Shown piece by piece: positions 9,953-19,930 of a DNA stretch of 64,000 bases. The stretch's first letter is position 1; each line of letters opens with the position of its first letter. The notes below the pieces were generated by a model that saw only the letters and a list, made by a program, of their open reading frames with translations, was not told the DNA's origin and searched no databases. Location: assembly GCF_000017565.1 (NCBI RefSeq), contig NC_009719.1, positions 1,836,001 through 1,900,000 of the forward strand. Reading direction: 5' to 3'. The stretch comes from Parvibaculum lavamentivorans DS-1. Its GTDB lineage: Bacteria > Pseudomonadota > Alphaproteobacteria > Parvibaculales > Parvibaculaceae. Position numbers and translations under genes: made by a program.

Positions 9953-10022
9953 ATACGTGCCCGCCTGTCAGGGCTGCGCGGGAGACTGCGGCGGCCCCAC
10001 CGATTTTATAAAGGAAGTCCCT

Positions 10023-10313
10023 ATGTCCCGCCGTTGCGAACTCTCCGGCAAGGCCGTGATGTCCGGCAACAATGTGAGCCATGCGAACCGCAAGACGCGC
10101 CGCCGGTTCCTGCCGAACCTGTGCCAGGTGACGCTGATCAGCGACGCCCTTGGCCGTCAGTTCAGCCTCCGCGTCTCGGCCCATGCGCTCCGTTCGGTCG
10201 AGCATAATGGCGGGCTTGATCCCTTCCTGCTCAAGGCGTCGGATGCGCAGCTTTCCTCGCGCGCGCTGAAGCTGAAGCGGGCGATCGAAAAGGTTCAGGC
10301 CGTCGCTGCCTGA
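10023..10313 (+). CDS. rpmB: 50S ribosomal protein L28
   Basis: A 96-residue basic protein with the L28 signature: N-terminal [19 protein letters not shown], then [12 protein letters not shown]. It binds 23S rRNA in the large subunit. The ATG follows AAGGAAG. Only isolated Cys5 and Cys34 are present rather than CxxC pairs, so this is the zinc-free form. It stands alone with a terminator just downstream, as is common for rpmB in Alphaproteobacteria. Confidence 0.96.
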   Translation: MSRRCELSGKAVMSGNNVSHANRKTRRRFLPNLCQVTLISDALGRQFSLRVSAHALRSVEHNGGLDPFLLKASDAQLSSRALKLKRAIEKVQAVAA

Positions 10314-10338
10314 GGCTCTTTTCTGCGGAACGGATTGG

Positions 10339-10366
10339 AAAGGCGGTCTTTCGGGCCGCCTTTTTC
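10339..10366 (+). terminator. Intrinsic terminator after rpmB
   Basis: Stem AAAGGCGG/CCGCCTTT, a nine-base loop, then a T run, 25 bases past the rpmB stop. Confidence 0.85.
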
Positions 10367-10468
10367 TTTGTGCGGATTATTTACCCCATTTGTAAAAATG
10401 CGATCCGCGGGCTTTCGAGCCTGAAGGCGCGCCGCTAAGCTGCGTGGAGTTTTTGTCGGGGGCGTATC

Positions 10469-11149
10469 ATGCTTGATAGGGGTGTCGACCGGATACCGGT
10501 CAGACGTGCGGGCTTTATATCCCGTGTCGTGACGTCGATTGTCCGGCTGATCCTGCCCGTTATCGCGCTTTGCGCCGCTTTCGCGCTTTCATTCTGCTTG
10601 CGCGACATGCGTGTGCCGGAACTCGCCATTCTCTCCGAAATAGATCCGATTCTGGATCCTTCCGATTGGGCGAACTGGGGCTTTCTCGTTCTGCCCGTCG
10701 TGTTCTTCATCCTGAACCTGACCAGCCGGCGCTACGGCGCGGCACTCGCGCTCACCGCCGCCCTCCTCGCCTGGCTGGCTCTCGGCGGCGCGCTTTTCTG
10801 GGCGCTTCGCGAGGGGCTGATCGGCGACTTTCAGGAAGCGATCGCGCCTTATGCCGTCGCGGCCTCGTTTGTCGGCGCGATGGCCGTGGCGCAGCTTGTG
10901 AACATTCTCTTCTTCGACTGGCTGCGCGGCATCCCTTGGTGGAAGGCGCCCTTCTTCGCGGCTCTCGCCGGCGGCGTGGTGTTCGCCATTGTCTTCAATA
11001 CGCGCCCGGCGCTCGTCTGGGACAGCGAGCTCGGTGCGCGGCTCGCCGTCGAAAGTCTCATCCATTTCAGTTGGGCGCTGGCGCAGCTCCTGCCGACGGC
11101 GATACTGCGCCGGACGATCCGTCCTTTGCCGGGCTTTGGGGGAGCGTAA
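10469..11149 (+). CDS. VUT/YhhQ-like membrane protein
   Basis: A 226-residue protein with about five or six membrane segments. Spacing and motifs resemble the YhhQ/VUT queuosine-precursor transporter family: VFFILNLTSRRYG matches the family DLT..FG region, and the later AVAQLVNILFFDWLRG then PWWKAPFFAAL match its second conserved block. Several polar residues typical of characterised YhhQ are missing (FILN where FL.TD is usual), so transport of a Q precursor is uncertain. Its last 83 bases overlap the convergent downstream gene. Confidence 0.5.
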   Translation: MLDRGVDRIPVRRAGFISRVVTSIVRLILPVIALCAAFALSFCLRDMRVPELAILSEIDPILDPSDWANWGFLVLPVVFFILNLTSRRYGAALALTAALLAWLALGGALFWALREGLIGDFQEAIAPYAVAASFVGAMAVAQLVNILFFDWLRGIPWWKAPFFAALAGGVVFAIVFNTRPALVWDSELGARLAVESLIHFSWALAQLLPTAILRRTIRPLPGFGGA

Positions 11150-12224
11150 GCGTTCCCTCTGCCGGTGCGAGTTTCGGCGTCTCCGCCTTCAGCCGGAACA
11201 TGAGCAGCAAGGTCCGCTGCAGCGGATTGAAGTTGTCGTCCGATATCATGTAGAGGAGCAAATCGCCGTTCCCGTCTTCGCGGACGGCGAGCCCTTCCAT
11301 ATTGTCGATCGAATAGCGCTGGCCGACATCGATCAGCACCTCGCCATCGACCACGGCATCCTCCTTGATGTCCTCGCCGCGTATCAGCCGCAACTGCATG
11401 CCCACGCCCGCGAGCATCGAGAAGCGGCGCTCCAGCAGCAGCAGGTCGCCGTTCGGCAGAAGCGCCGCGTCGGTCGGCTTGTAGGGTTCGCGCTGCTTCA
11501 CAGCGAAGCGGGAAATCTTTCTGCCATCCGCGATGAAAGCCTTTATGTGGCCGCGCGGATCGAGCGAATCTTCCGTGATTGCCAGAATGCGCGGCGCCCG
11601 GTCCGGCGCCGAGGGAGGCAGGAGTTCGAGAGATTCGATGCCGCCATTCGGATTGAGGCGGCCGAAATGCCGTTGCGTCAGCAATTGTTCGGGCCGCGCG
11701 GCGAAGCCTTCATTGGCGAGATCGTAGCGCCAGATGCGATGAGCCCGCTCGAAGCCGACATAGGCATCGCCGATCAGCGGATCGCCGGGGCCCACATCGA
11801 GCACGAGGCTTTCGGCGTCGCCCAGCGCCTTTCCGGCCAGAGGTTCTCCGTCGAGGCCGAGCATGGGCGCGATCCGCCCCTCCGCCATACCCGACAGCCG
11901 CCCGCGCTCATCGTATAGAAGCATCGCGCTGAACCAGCGGCCTTCATCGGAAACGGAAAGCAATGTCGTGCCGTCGCCGCTGACGGCGAGGCCGGACCAG
12001 CCGCCGAACTCCTTGAGCGGCGAGGTTATCGCGATGCCGCCCGCCCAGGTCAGCTTGCCGGCTTGGGTCTCCGCCCGGTCGTCGGGGTTCCAGAGCAGCG
12101 GCTTTGTGGAAAGCTCGATAGCCCCGGGCGTGGCCTGTGCGCCAGCAAGCGGTCCGCCCGCCAGCAAGGCCGCAAGTGCGGCGCATATGAAAAGACGGCG
12201 GGCAACCTGGCCGGGTGTACGCAA
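11067..12224 (-). CDS. Esterase-like phytase-family exported protein
   Basis: A 385-residue protein with a signal peptide (FICAALAALLAGGPLAGAQA) and a beta-propeller-like body. WSGLAVSGDGTTLLSVSDEG and GDAESLVLD are typical of the 'esterase-like activity of phytase' family (PF13449), which probably acts in the periplasm; substrate is unknown. The start used is a TTG at 12224 with AAAGG nine bases upstream; no in-frame ATG gives a full signal peptide. The 3' end overlaps the convergent membrane gene by 83 bases. Confidence 0.78.
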   Translation of the reverse strand: MRTPGQVARRLFICAALAALLAGGPLAGAQATPGAIELSTKPLLWNPDDRAETQAGKLTWAGGIAITSPLKEFGGWSGLAVSGDGTTLLSVSDEGRWFSAMLLYDERGRLSGMAEGRIAPMLGLDGEPLAGKALGDAESLVLDVGPGDPLIGDAYVGFERAHRIWRYDLANEGFAARPEQLLTQRHFGRLNPNGGIESLELLPPSAPDRAPRILAITEDSLDPRGHIKAFIADGRKISRFAVKQREPYKPTDAALLPNGDLLLLERRFSMLAGVGMQLRLIRGEDIKEDAVVDGEVLIDVGQRYSIDNMEGLAVREDGNGDLLLYMISDDNFNPLQRTLLLMFRLKAETPKLAPAEGTLTLPQSPAKDGSSGAVSPSAGAAPAPN

Positions 12225-12346
12225 TTCGACATACCTTTCTGCTTCCGGAAAGCCGCCCCGCCCGCTTTCAGCGGCAAAGGCTTGTCCGGTGCGGCATCAT
12301 ATCGGCGTATGTCTCATGCACAAGAGAAGCGCGACGAAGCCCGCTC

Positions 12347-13774
12347 TCAAACAGGCAGGAGCGGCAAGGATTTACCGAGCACCAGCTTTTCGCGGCGGAG
12401 CCAGCGATAAAGCATCATGGCCGAGACGGCAGCGAGGCCGATGGCGAGGCCGAACCAGATGCCGACGCCTTTCAGGTCGAGAGGAAAGGCGAGGATCACA
12501 CCGAGGCTGAGGCCGATCACCCAATAGCCAAGCGCGGCATAGACCATCGGCATCTTCGTGTCGCGCAGCCCGCGCAACATCCCGGCCGCAATCGATTGCG
12601 CGCCGTCGAAGACCTGAAAAAGGGCCGCTATGGCGAGAAAGGAAACCGCGAGCCGCACGACTTCCGCATTCGCCGGCGCGTCGCGATCGAGGAAAACGCC
12701 GATCAGCGCATGCGGAAAGAGGATCATGAGCAAAGCCATGCTCGCCATAAACGTCACACCCATGACAAAGGGCGTCCAACCGGCGCGCATGACCGCGTCG
12801 CGGTCCCCCGCGCCATAGGCCCTGCCGACGCGCACGGTCACGGCTTGTGAAAAGCCGAGCGGCACCATGAAGGAAATCGCGGCGATCTGCAGCGCAATCG
12901 AATGGGCGGCCAGCGCCGTTGTGCCGAATAATCCCATCAGCAGCACAGCGGCATTGAAGACGAGCACCTCGAAGGCAAGCGTCATGCCGATGGGCAGGCC
13001 AAGCCGCCACAACTCGCCATAGCGCGGCCAGTCGGCGCGCCAGAAGCGGCCAAACAGATGGTAGCGGCTGAATTGCCGGTCGGAGAGGATGACCGTGGCG
13101 AGTGCGCCCAGCATGAAAAAGCCGGTGATGACGCTGCCCACGCCGGCGCCGACAAGACCGAGCGCCGGCATGCCGAGATTGCCGAACATCAGGCACCAGT
13201 TCGCAAAGGCGTTGAAGGGAATGGCGAGTATGCCGATCGCAAGGGCCCAGCGCGGACGGTTGAGCGTCGAGATAAAAATGCGCAGCACGACAAAAAGGAA
13301 AGTCGGAAACAACGCCCATTGCATGGCGCCCGTGTAGGACGCGGCCTGCACGGCGAGATGCGGCTCCTGACCGAGTGTCACGAGAAGAATTTCAGTCTGC
13401 GAAAGGATCAGCCAGAAGGGCACGCAGATAGTCGCGGCGGTCCAGAAGGCCTGGCGCACGGTGCGGCGCACGTCGCGCACCGAATGGCTGCGGCGGCCGA
13501 GTTCGGATGCGATCATGGGGGCGGCGGCCGTCATGATGCCGATGCCGAAGATCATCAGTGCAAAATAGAGGTTGGAGCCGAGCGCGCCTGCCGCCAGCGC
13601 GTTGGGGCCCAGCCACCCCATCATCACGACATCGGTGGCGTTGATCGCGACCTGTGCCAGATTGGCCGCGATCAGCGGCAGCGCCAGGGCAAGCGTCGCC
13701 CTTGTCTCCGTCTTCCAGAGATGCCGGTCCGTTCTGAATTGGGCGAGCGCGGCTTGCATGATGTGCGGCTTCAT
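12347..13774 (-). CDS. MATE family multidrug efflux transporter
   Basis: A 475-residue inner-membrane protein with about 12 hydrophobic segments in two related halves. MATE features include LALPLIAANLAQVAINATDVVMM and GFSQAVTVRVGRAYGAGD. NorM-like members expel cationic drugs in exchange for Na+ or H+. The ATG at 13774 has no clear ribosome site and the one at 13759 (MQAALAQF) is an alternative. It lies 58 bases after an MFS exporter gene on the same strand, suggesting a two-exporter operon. Confidence 0.9.
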   Translation of the reverse strand: MKPHIMQAALAQFRTDRHLWKTETRATLALALPLIAANLAQVAINATDVVMMGWLGPNALAAGALGSNLYFALMIFGIGIMTAAAPMIASELGRRSHSVRDVRRTVRQAFWTAATICVPFWLILSQTEILLVTLGQEPHLAVQAASYTGAMQWALFPTFLFVVLRIFISTLNRPRWALAIGILAIPFNAFANWCLMFGNLGMPALGLVGAGVGSVITGFFMLGALATVILSDRQFSRYHLFGRFWRADWPRYGELWRLGLPIGMTLAFEVLVFNAAVLLMGLFGTTALAAHSIALQIAAISFMVPLGFSQAVTVRVGRAYGAGDRDAVMRAGWTPFVMGVTFMASMALLMILFPHALIGVFLDRDAPANAEVVRLAVSFLAIAALFQVFDGAQSIAAGMLRGLRDTKMPMVYAALGYWVIGLSLGVILAFPLDLKGVGIWFGLAIGLAAVSAMMLYRWLRREKLVLGKSLPLLPV

Positions 13775-13832
13775 TTGTCAAAAGAAAAGCCGCGCAGATT
13801 ATTCCCCTTACCGGGAAGCTCAAGCGGTATTT

Positions 13833-15014
13833 TCAGTCCACGTTGTATTTTCTCGCGCGCAGGCGCGCCACGATGGGAAAGGGCAGATAGGCAAGAAAGA
13901 TCAGCAGTATCGCCGCAATCAGGCCATGCGGGTCCCATAGCTGCATGGCAGCGCCGGAAAGAGGGGCGCCGACAAGCGCGCCCGTGCCCCACATGGCGGT
14001 CGTAAAGGCGCTTGCGCCTGCGAGCTCCGAGCCGCGAAAGCGTTCGCCGACCAGCACCATGCCAAGTGTGAAGATGCCATTCGCAAAGCCGACCACGACG
14101 AAAAGCGCGATGGCGGTCGCGACAAAGCCGGGCAGGGCGAAGGGCAGGATGAGATAGCCGGCCAGCGTGGCAATCACGAGACCGATCATCAGGTTCAGAC
14201 GATTGATCCTGTCGGCGACGGCCCCGATGAGCGGCTGCATAACGATTGCGCCCAGCGCCGCGACGGTCAGAAGGACGAGGCTTGCTTCTTCCGCCATGCC
14301 GGACCGGATGGCGTAGAGCGGGAAGAAGGTGACGAGCGACTCTTCGGCCGCCGCAAAAAAGAAATTCACCAGCAAGGCAGCGGGCGCGATCAGCAGGAGA
14401 CGCCACATCGCAGAAGGCTTGTCCGTTGCTTCAAAATGATTCCGGCTTCTATCGGCGGTCGCGACGATGGCGGCGGCGGCAATCATCAGCCCTGCACCGA
14501 TGAAGAAGGGCGCGACATCGGTCCCGACCAGCACGAGCGTTGTCGGTCCGAGGGCAAAGCCCGCGGCTGCGGCGGCGCCGTAAAGCCCGATGATGCGGCC
14601 TCGGCGTTCTTCGCTGGCGAGGGAATTTATCCATGCCTCGCTGGTCGCCCAGAGAAGCGTTCCGGCGGAGCCCAGCAGGAAGCGAAGAGGAAACCAGGCG
14701 AGAAGATTGGCGTAGAGGCCCATCAAGGCGAACGAGACGCCGGCCAGCAGCAGGCCCGCCATCATCACATTGGCGGGGCCGAAATGGCGCATGATGCGCG
14801 GCGCGAAAGGCGAAATCAGAAAAACGGGTGCGGCCTGCGCGGCGGTGGAAAGGCCGATCATGCCGGGTTCGACGCCCTGCCGCGCCAGAATGAGCGCTGT
14901 CAGCGGAAAGGCGATGCCCATCGACAGGTTGACCATCCCCATTGAAATGATGGCTGCCCCGAGGCTTCGCTTGTGGCGTGGCTGGATAGGCGAGAGGGAA
15001 ACAAGTGGAGACAT
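13833..15014 (-). CDS. MFS transporter, YcaD-like
   Basis: A 12-helix carrier of 393 residues. The N half has GPANVMMAGLLLAGVSFALMG and WATSEAWINSLASEERRGRIIGLYGAAAA, typical of the YcaD/CsbX-like branch of the major facilitator superfamily. The start ATG at 15014 has GGAG seven bases upstream; a TTG at 15029 in frame is less likely. It is divergent from the cysteine-rich regulator at 15167 across a 152-base AT-rich region, so it is a likely target of that regulator. Substrate unknown. Confidence 0.85.
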   Translation of the reverse strand: MSPLVSLSPIQPRHKRSLGAAIISMGMVNLSMGIAFPLTALILARQGVEPGMIGLSTAAQAAPVFLISPFAPRIMRHFGPANVMMAGLLLAGVSFALMGLYANLLAWFPLRFLLGSAGTLLWATSEAWINSLASEERRGRIIGLYGAAAAAGFALGPTTLVLVGTDVAPFFIGAGLMIAAAAIVATADRSRNHFEATDKPSAMWRLLLIAPAALLVNFFFAAAEESLVTFFPLYAIRSGMAEEASLVLLTVAALGAIVMQPLIGAVADRINRLNLMIGLVIATLAGYLILPFALPGFVATAIALFVVVGFANGIFTLGMVLVGERFRGSELAGASAFTTAMWGTGALVGAPLSGAAMQLWDPHGLIAAILLIFLAYLPFPIVARLRARKYNVD

Positions 15015-15109
15015 CTGTAGCTTCTCCAAAGGAACTTCAAAATAAATAAACTATATAGATTATAAATTAAACAGATATTTTTCTCCTCCAGTAACCCATT
15101 GATTTTCAT

Positions 15110-15126
15110 TGATTATTTTATAATCA
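15110..15126. promoter_or_regulatory. Palindrome overlapping -10 of regulator gene
   Basis: A perfect dyad, TGATTAT-TTT-ATAATCA, in the divergent region. It contains TATAAT (15119-15124) on the + strand, a likely -10 for the regulator. A dimer bound here would block that promoter, so autorepression is plausible. Another TATAAT on the - strand at 15059-15064 may serve the MFS gene. Confidence 0.45.
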
Positions 15127-15140
15127 TAGTTGTTGATAAA

Positions 15141-15165
15141 ATGAGAGGATCAGCTAAAATCTCAT
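15141..15165 (+). promoter_or_regulatory. Hairpin over ribosome-binding region
   Basis: ATGAGA and TCTCAT form perfect arms around 13 bases, ending two bases before the regulator ATG. AGAGGA, the only purine-rich site, lies in the left arm and at an unusually long distance from the start. The hairpin may lower translation or bring the site closer. Confidence 0.3.
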
Positions 15166-15166
15166 C

Positions 15167-15799
15167 ATGAATTCTACCTCGGACCGGATTCTCCATCTGC
15201 TCAAGCGGAATGGCGCCCAGACAGCGGACATGCTGGGCGAGGCGCTGGAAATGACGTCCATGGGTGTCCGGCGGCATCTCGATACGCTGTCGGAGAACGG
15301 CGTGATCGAGAATTACGATCAGATCGAAGGCGTGGGTCGGCCGCGGAAGTTCTGGCAACTGACCCCGAAAGGGCATGGCCGGTTTCCCGACGCTCATGCC
15401 GATCTCACGGTGAAGATGATCGGCGATATCCGCCGCGTCTTCGGCGAGGAGGGGTTGGATCGCCTCATCGCCGAGCGTGAACGGGATATGCGGCTTCTCT
15501 ATGAGGGTGCGACGCGCAAGGCTCTGCTTGCCGAGCGCGTCGAGGCGCTGGCGGAGCTGCGGGCGCGCGACGGGTACATGGCGCGGGTCGAGAGAGACGG
15601 CGACGATCTTCTTCTGATCGAGGATCATTGCCCCATCTGCGCCGCCGCCACGGCCTGTCAGGGCTTCTGCCGGTCGGAACTGTCGATTTTCCGCATGGTG
15701 CTGGGGCCGGATGCTGTCGTCGAGCGCGACGAATATCTGCTCGATGGCGGAAGGCGCTGCAGCTACAGGATTTCCGCCAGGGCAGCGTCCGGCAGCTAG
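15167..15799 (+). CDS. SufR-like HTH regulator with Fe-S type cysteines
   Basis: A 210-residue regulator. Residues 1-65 form a winged helix of the ArsR/DeoR type ([25 protein letters not shown]). The C-terminal part has Cys155, Cys158, Cys164, Cys168 and Cys198. Cys155-X12-Cys168-X29-Cys198 resembles the ligand spacing of the cyanobacterial [4Fe-4S] repressor SufR, so iron-sulfur sensing is inferred. No suf genes are in the window. The divergent MFS gene and a palindrome over its own -10 suggest local regulation. Its stop codon overlaps that of cobT by four bases. Confidence 0.75.
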   Translation: MNSTSDRILHLLKRNGAQTADMLGEALEMTSMGVRRHLDTLSENGVIENYDQIEGVGRPRKFWQLTPKGHGRFPDAHADLTVKMIGDIRRVFGEEGLDRLIAERERDMRLLYEGATRKALLAERVEALAELRARDGYMARVERDGDDLLLIEDHCPICAAATACQGFCRSELSIFRMVLGPDAVVERDEYLLDGGRRCSYRISARAASGS

Positions 15800-17712
15800 C
15801 GGAAGGCGCGTGCCGCGCGCGCTCCGCCACCGGCCTTTTTCGGCCCCAGTTGTCCACGGGCTTTCAATTCGCCTCGGCGCAATGTCGCTTCGTCGTCGAA
15901 AAGTTCGGCGAGCTTTTCGGTCATCGCGCCGCCGAGCTGCTCGGCATCGACGATGGTCACGGCGCGGCGATAGTAGCGCGTCACGTCATGGCCGATGCCG
16001 ATGGCGATCAGTTCGACCGGCGAGCGGTTTTCGATCTGGTCGATGACGCTTCTCAGGTGCTTTTCCAGATAGTTTCCGGCGTTCACCGACAGCGTCGAAT
16101 CGTCGACCGGCGCGCCATCCGAAATCACCATCAGAATGCGGCGCTGCTCCGGCCGCGCGAGCAGCCGGTTATGCGCCCAGATCAGCGCCTCGCCGTCGAT
16201 ATTCTCCTTCAGCAATCCTTCGCGCATCATCAGGCCGAGGTTGCGCCGCGCGCGCCTCCAGGGGCTGTCCGCCGCCTTGTAGATGATATGCCGGAGATCG
16301 TTCAGGCGGCCCGGCTGCGCGGGTTTTCCTTCGGCGAGCCACCGCTCGCGGGATTGCCCACCCTTCCAGGCGCGTGTGGTGAAGCCGAGGATTTCCACTT
16401 TCACGCCGCAGCGTTCGAGCGTCCGCGCCAGAATATCGGCACACATCGCCGCGACCGTAATCGGCCGTCCGCGCATCGACCCTGAATTGTCGAGCAGCAG
16501 CGTCACGACGGTGTCGCGGAAATTCGTATCGTGTTCGACCTTGAAGGCAAGCGGCTGCATCGGGTCCACGACGGCGCGCGTCAGGCGCCCTGCATCCAGA
16601 ATGCCCTCCTCGAGATCGAACTCCCATGTCCGGTTCTGCTGCGCGAGAAGGCGGCGCTGCAGGCGGTTTGCGAGCCGCGAGACGACGCCCTGCATCTGCT
16701 GCAATTGCTGATCGAGATATTGCCGCAGCCGCGACAGTTCATCGATGTCGCAGAGATCCTCCGCCATGATGACTTCGTCGAATTGCGGCGTGAAAATCTT
16801 GTAGGAGAGCCGGTTGCGGTCGTCGCCCTGCTGGTTCGGCCGCCACGGCTGGTTGCCCTCGCTCGTCTCGTCCGTGTCGCCGTCCATCGGCGCGTCGTCG
16901 GATTCGACCTCGACGGTCTGCTCGTCGCCTTCCTCGCCTTCGCCTTCCGAATATTCGACCTGGTCGGCGGAAGCGCCTTCGGGCTGTTCGGCTTCGCCGG
17001 ACTGGCTCTGGTCGGAGCTGTCCTCGCTGTCGCCTTCCTGCTCGTCGGCATCGTCCGAAGACTGGTCGGGTGCTTCGCCCAGTTCGTCGCCCATGTCGAG
17101 ATCGACGAGGATGTCGCGTGTGGCGCGCGCAAAGGCCGCCTGATCCTCGATCAGGTCTTGAAGCCGGTCGAGGTCGGAGCCCGCCTTCTCCTCGATCCAG
17201 GGGCGCCACTGGTCGAGGAGCTTCTGCGCCGATTGCGGCGGTGCTTCGCCCGTCAGCTTCTCGCGCACCATCAGCGCGACGGCTTCGGAAAGCGGCGCTT
17301 CCTCGCGTGAGGTGATGCGATCATAGCCGCGCGCGGCGCAGCGCTGTTCGAGGGCGGCGGTCAGGTTCTGGGAAACGCCGGCCATCTGGTTGGCGCCGAT
17401 CGCCTCGCAGCGTGCCTGCTCGACAGCGTCGAAGACCGCCAGCGCATTGCCGCCTTCGGGCTGATAATTCGCGTTCAGTTTCTCGTCGTGATGGGCGAGG
17501 CGGAGAGCATAGGCGTCCGAGACGCCGCGTACCTGCGCCACTTCTTCGGGCGGCAGGGTGCGGCTCGGCAGGGGCAGCCGCGCGCGCAGGCCGCGCAGGC
17601 CCGGCGCTTCCGTTCCAAAGCTGACATTGAGCTCCGGCTGTTCCGCGATCGTGCGCATCGTCATCGTGAGCGCACGCTTGAACGGTTCGACGGGGCTTTC
17701 CTTCGACTTCAT
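15796..17712 (-). CDS. cobT: Cobaltochelatase subunit CobT
   Basis: A 638-residue subunit of the ATP-dependent CobNST cobaltochelatase, which inserts Co2+ into hydrogenobyrinic acid a,c-diamide in aerobic B12 synthesis. The middle is a long acidic Ser/Glu/Asp/Gln linker (about residues 205-295), followed by a VWA domain with the MIDAS motif DNSGSMRG near residue 405. The C terminus is basic and glycine-rich. It lies 37 bases after cobS on the same strand; the large subunit cobN is not in the window. Its stop overlaps the convergent regulator by CTAG. Confidence 0.95.
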   Translation of the reverse strand: MKSKESPVEPFKRALTMTMRTIAEQPELNVSFGTEAPGLRGLRARLPLPSRTLPPEEVAQVRGVSDAYALRLAHHDEKLNANYQPEGGNALAVFDAVEQARCEAIGANQMAGVSQNLTAALEQRCAARGYDRITSREEAPLSEAVALMVREKLTGEAPPQSAQKLLDQWRPWIEEKAGSDLDRLQDLIEDQAAFARATRDILVDLDMGDELGEAPDQSSDDADEQEGDSEDSSDQSQSGEAEQPEGASADQVEYSEGEGEEGDEQTVEVESDDAPMDGDTDETSEGNQPWRPNQQGDDRNRLSYKIFTPQFDEVIMAEDLCDIDELSRLRQYLDQQLQQMQGVVSRLANRLQRRLLAQQNRTWEFDLEEGILDAGRLTRAVVDPMQPLAFKVEHDTNFRDTVVTLLLDNSGSMRGRPITVAAMCADILARTLERCGVKVEILGFTTRAWKGGQSRERWLAEGKPAQPGRLNDLRHIIYKAADSPWRRARRNLGLMMREGLLKENIDGEALIWAHNRLLARPEQRRILMVISDGAPVDDSTLSVNAGNYLEKHLRSVIDQIENRSPVELIAIGIGHDVTRYYRRAVTIVDAEQLGGAMTEKLAELFDDEATLRRGELKARGQLGPKKAGGGARAARAFR

Positions 17713-17749
17713 GGCGTAATCAATCGCTCAGCGGTCGCGAGCTGCCTTA

Positions 17750-18745
17750 TCAGGCGACCTTGATGTTCGCTGCGGAGTCCGGGAGGTCCTGACCGAAGCA
17801 GCGCTGATAGAACTCCGCGACAGTCGGGCGTTCCAGTTCGTCGCACTTGTTGAGGAAGGTCACGCGGAATGCGAAACCGACATCGCCACCGAAAATCTTC
17901 GCGTTCTCGGCCCAGGTGAGCACCGTGCGCGGGCTCATGACGGTCGAGATGTCGCCATTGATGAAGGCGGAGCGCGTGAGGTCGGCGACGCGGACCATGG
18001 CGTCGATCTGCTTGCGGCCTTCTTCCGTCTCATAGCTCTTCATCTTGGAGAGCATGATGTTCACTTCTTCGGCGTGCGGCAGATAGTTCAGCGTGGTCAC
18101 GATGTTCCAGCGGTCCATCTGACCCTGGTTGATCTGCTGCGTGCCGTGATAGAGGCCGGATGTGTCGCCGAGGCCGACGGTGTTTGCCGTCGCGAAGAGG
18201 CGGAAAGCCGGGTGCGGGCGGATGACGCGGTTCTGGTCGAGCAGCGTCAGCTTGCCCGAGGCTTCGAGCACGCGCTGGATCACGAACATCACGTCCGGGC
18301 GGCCGGCGTCATACTCGTCGAACACGAGCGCGACCGGGTGCTGCAGCGCCCAGGGCAGGATGCCTTCGCGGAATTCAGTGACCTGCTTGCCTTCCTTCAG
18401 CACGATCGCGTCCTTGCCGACAAGGTCGATACGGCTGATATGGCTGTCGAGGTTGATGCGGATACAGGGCCAGTTGAGGCGGGCGGCGACCTGTTCGATA
18501 TGGGTCGACTTGCCGGTGCCGTGATAGCCCTGAACGATCACGCGGCGGTTGAAGGCGAAGCCGGCCAGCAGCGCGAGCGTCGTGTCCTTGTCGAACAGGT
18601 AGTCCGGGTCGAAATCCGGCACATACTCGTTCGGCTCCGAAAAGGCCGGCACTTCCATGTCCAGATCGATTTTGAACGTCTCGCGGACGGACACTTTCTT
18701 GTCCGGGAGATTCTCCGACATGCCGTTTCTCGCTTCGAAGCTCAT
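17750..18745 (-). CDS. cobS: Cobaltochelatase subunit CobS (AAA+)
   Basis: AAA+ ATPase of cobaltochelatase that forms a ring with CobT. Walker A is GYHGTGKST, Walker B is VALVFDEYD, and the sensor region is [11 protein letters not shown]. The conserved N terminus ([21 protein letters not shown]) matches the family. ATG at 18745 gives 331 residues; ATG at 18721 (MSENLPDKK) gives 323 and fits known homologues equally well. Neither has a strong ribosome site. It is in line with a J-domain gene upstream and cobT downstream, a common alphaproteobacterial order. Confidence 0.95.
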   Translation of the reverse strand: MSFEARNGMSENLPDKKVSVRETFKIDLDMEVPAFSEPNEYVPDFDPDYLFDKDTTLALLAGFAFNRRVIVQGYHGTGKSTHIEQVAARLNWPCIRINLDSHISRIDLVGKDAIVLKEGKQVTEFREGILPWALQHPVALVFDEYDAGRPDVMFVIQRVLEASGKLTLLDQNRVIRPHPAFRLFATANTVGLGDTSGLYHGTQQINQGQMDRWNIVTTLNYLPHAEEVNIMLSKMKSYETEEGRKQIDAMVRVADLTRSAFINGDISTVMSPRTVLTWAENAKIFGGDVGFAFRVTFLNKCDELERPTVAEFYQRCFGQDLPDSAANIKVA

Positions 18746-18885
18746 CCTTGGCCTACTTCCGTACTTAAGATGTTCAGGACCGGCCGTATCGGGACCGGCT
18801 ATTCAAATATGTGTGCGGCACGATGTTTCGGGCCGCGAACCGTCCGGATGGACGTCTCTCCTAGCCTGCCTGTGCGGGCCGCTGC

Positions 18886-19566
18886 CTATGAGCAGTAGCC
18901 GCTTTTCCGGAGGTAATCGTAGGCCTGGATGACCTTGCGCAGACGCTCCTCGGCAGACCTGTCCCCGCCATTGGCGTCCGGGTGGTGCCTTTTTACCAGT
19001 TCCTTATACCGTGCCTTGATCTCATTCAAGGACGCGGATGCCGGGAGGTCCAGCGTGTCGAGCGCCTGTTGCTCCAGTGCACGCGGCTTCCGTCGCGTTT
19101 CGGCCTGCTCGCGCTCGGCGGAGCCCGGGGGTTCGTCAAAAAAGCCAAAGGGATCGCGAAAAGGCGAAGCGCGCCTCATACGGGCCGCAAACGGGGTTCC
19201 GAAGGCGGCATTGGCGGCGTTCACCCCCAAATTCCAGGTCGGGCGGTGGCCGGTCAGGGCGTCCCGCTGGAAAGTGGCGACATCCTCGTCGCTCATGCCC
19301 TTGAAGAAGTCGTAATTCTGGTTGAACTCGCGGATATGGGTTTCGCAGAACCAGACATAGGCGCCCGCCGCGCCTGCTTCCGTGGGCGTGGCCGGCGCGC
19401 GGTCCTTTGGCGCACGGAAAAGCCCGGTCTCGCGGCAGCCGGCCCAGGCGCAATGCTTCGGCGCCTCCTCCCGCTTCATCCTGCGGACATGCGGCGGCTG
19501 TTCCACGCCACGCCGCTTGCGCGGGGCGATCCTGATCGAATCGAAATATTTCGAGGTCAACTTCAC
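18886..19566 (-). CDS. J-domain protein
   Basis: About 226 residues. The C terminus is a J domain (LDLPASASLNEIKARYKEL, then KRHHPDANGGD) with the HPD tripeptide that stimulates DnaK-type Hsp70 ATPase. The N-terminal region holds two cysteine pairs (CAWAGC and a later C in WFCETH), suggesting a small zinc site. There is no G/F linker or DnaJ zinc-finger repeats, so it is a class C J protein. The start is uncertain: GTG at 19566, TTG at 19572 or TTG at 19596. It is divergent from bolA and 140 bases upstream of cobS. Confidence 0.82.
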   Translation of the reverse strand: MKLTSKYFDSIRIAPRKRRGVEQPPHVRRMKREEAPKHCAWAGCRETGLFRAPKDRAPATPTEAGAAGAYVWFCETHIREFNQNYDFFKGMSDEDVATFQRDALTGHRPTWNLGVNAANAAFGTPFAARMRRASPFRDPFGFFDEPPGSAEREQAETRRKPRALEQQALDTLDLPASASLNEIKARYKELVKRHHPDANGGDRSAEERLRKVIQAYDYLRKSGYCS

Positions 19567-19649
19567 GCTCAAATTATGGGTTGGCGGCGCCGGCAAAACA
19601 AGGAAGCATGGCGCGCGCAGTGTTAACGAATAGCGTATCGGAGTGTTGC

Positions 19650-19928
19650 ATGTCCGTCGCGGAAACCATACGCCGCAAGTTGGAAGCCGCCCTTCTGCCC
19701 GAGCGGCTGGAGATTGTGGACGAGTCGCATCTTCACAAGGGACATGCCGGTCACCGCCCGGGCGTCGAGACGCATTTCAAGGTGACGGTGGTCTCCGCCG
19801 GTTTCGCCGGCAAGTCGCGGGTGGAGCGGCAGCGGCTCATCTCCGCGGCGCTGAAGGAGGAGATGGGAAATCCCATCCACGCCCTCTCCATGAAGACGAT
19901 GACGCCGGAAGAAGCGGCGCGCGCCTGA
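19650..19928 (+). CDS. bolA: BolA family protein
   Basis: A 92-residue BolA-fold protein; the core HFKVTVVSAGFAGKSRVERQR and the KEEMGNPIHALSMKTMTPEEA tail are typical. BolA proteins pair with monothiol glutaredoxins around [2Fe-2S] clusters and in some bacteria act on transcription and cell shape. The ATG has CGGAGTG upstream. It is divergent from the J-domain gene and its stop is two bases from the convergent CorC-type gene. Confidence 0.92.
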   Translation: MSVAETIRRKLEAALLPERLEIVDESHLHKGHAGHRPGVETHFKVTVVSAGFAGKSRVERQRLISAALKEEMGNPIHALSMKTMTPEEAARA

Positions 19929-19930
19929 TA

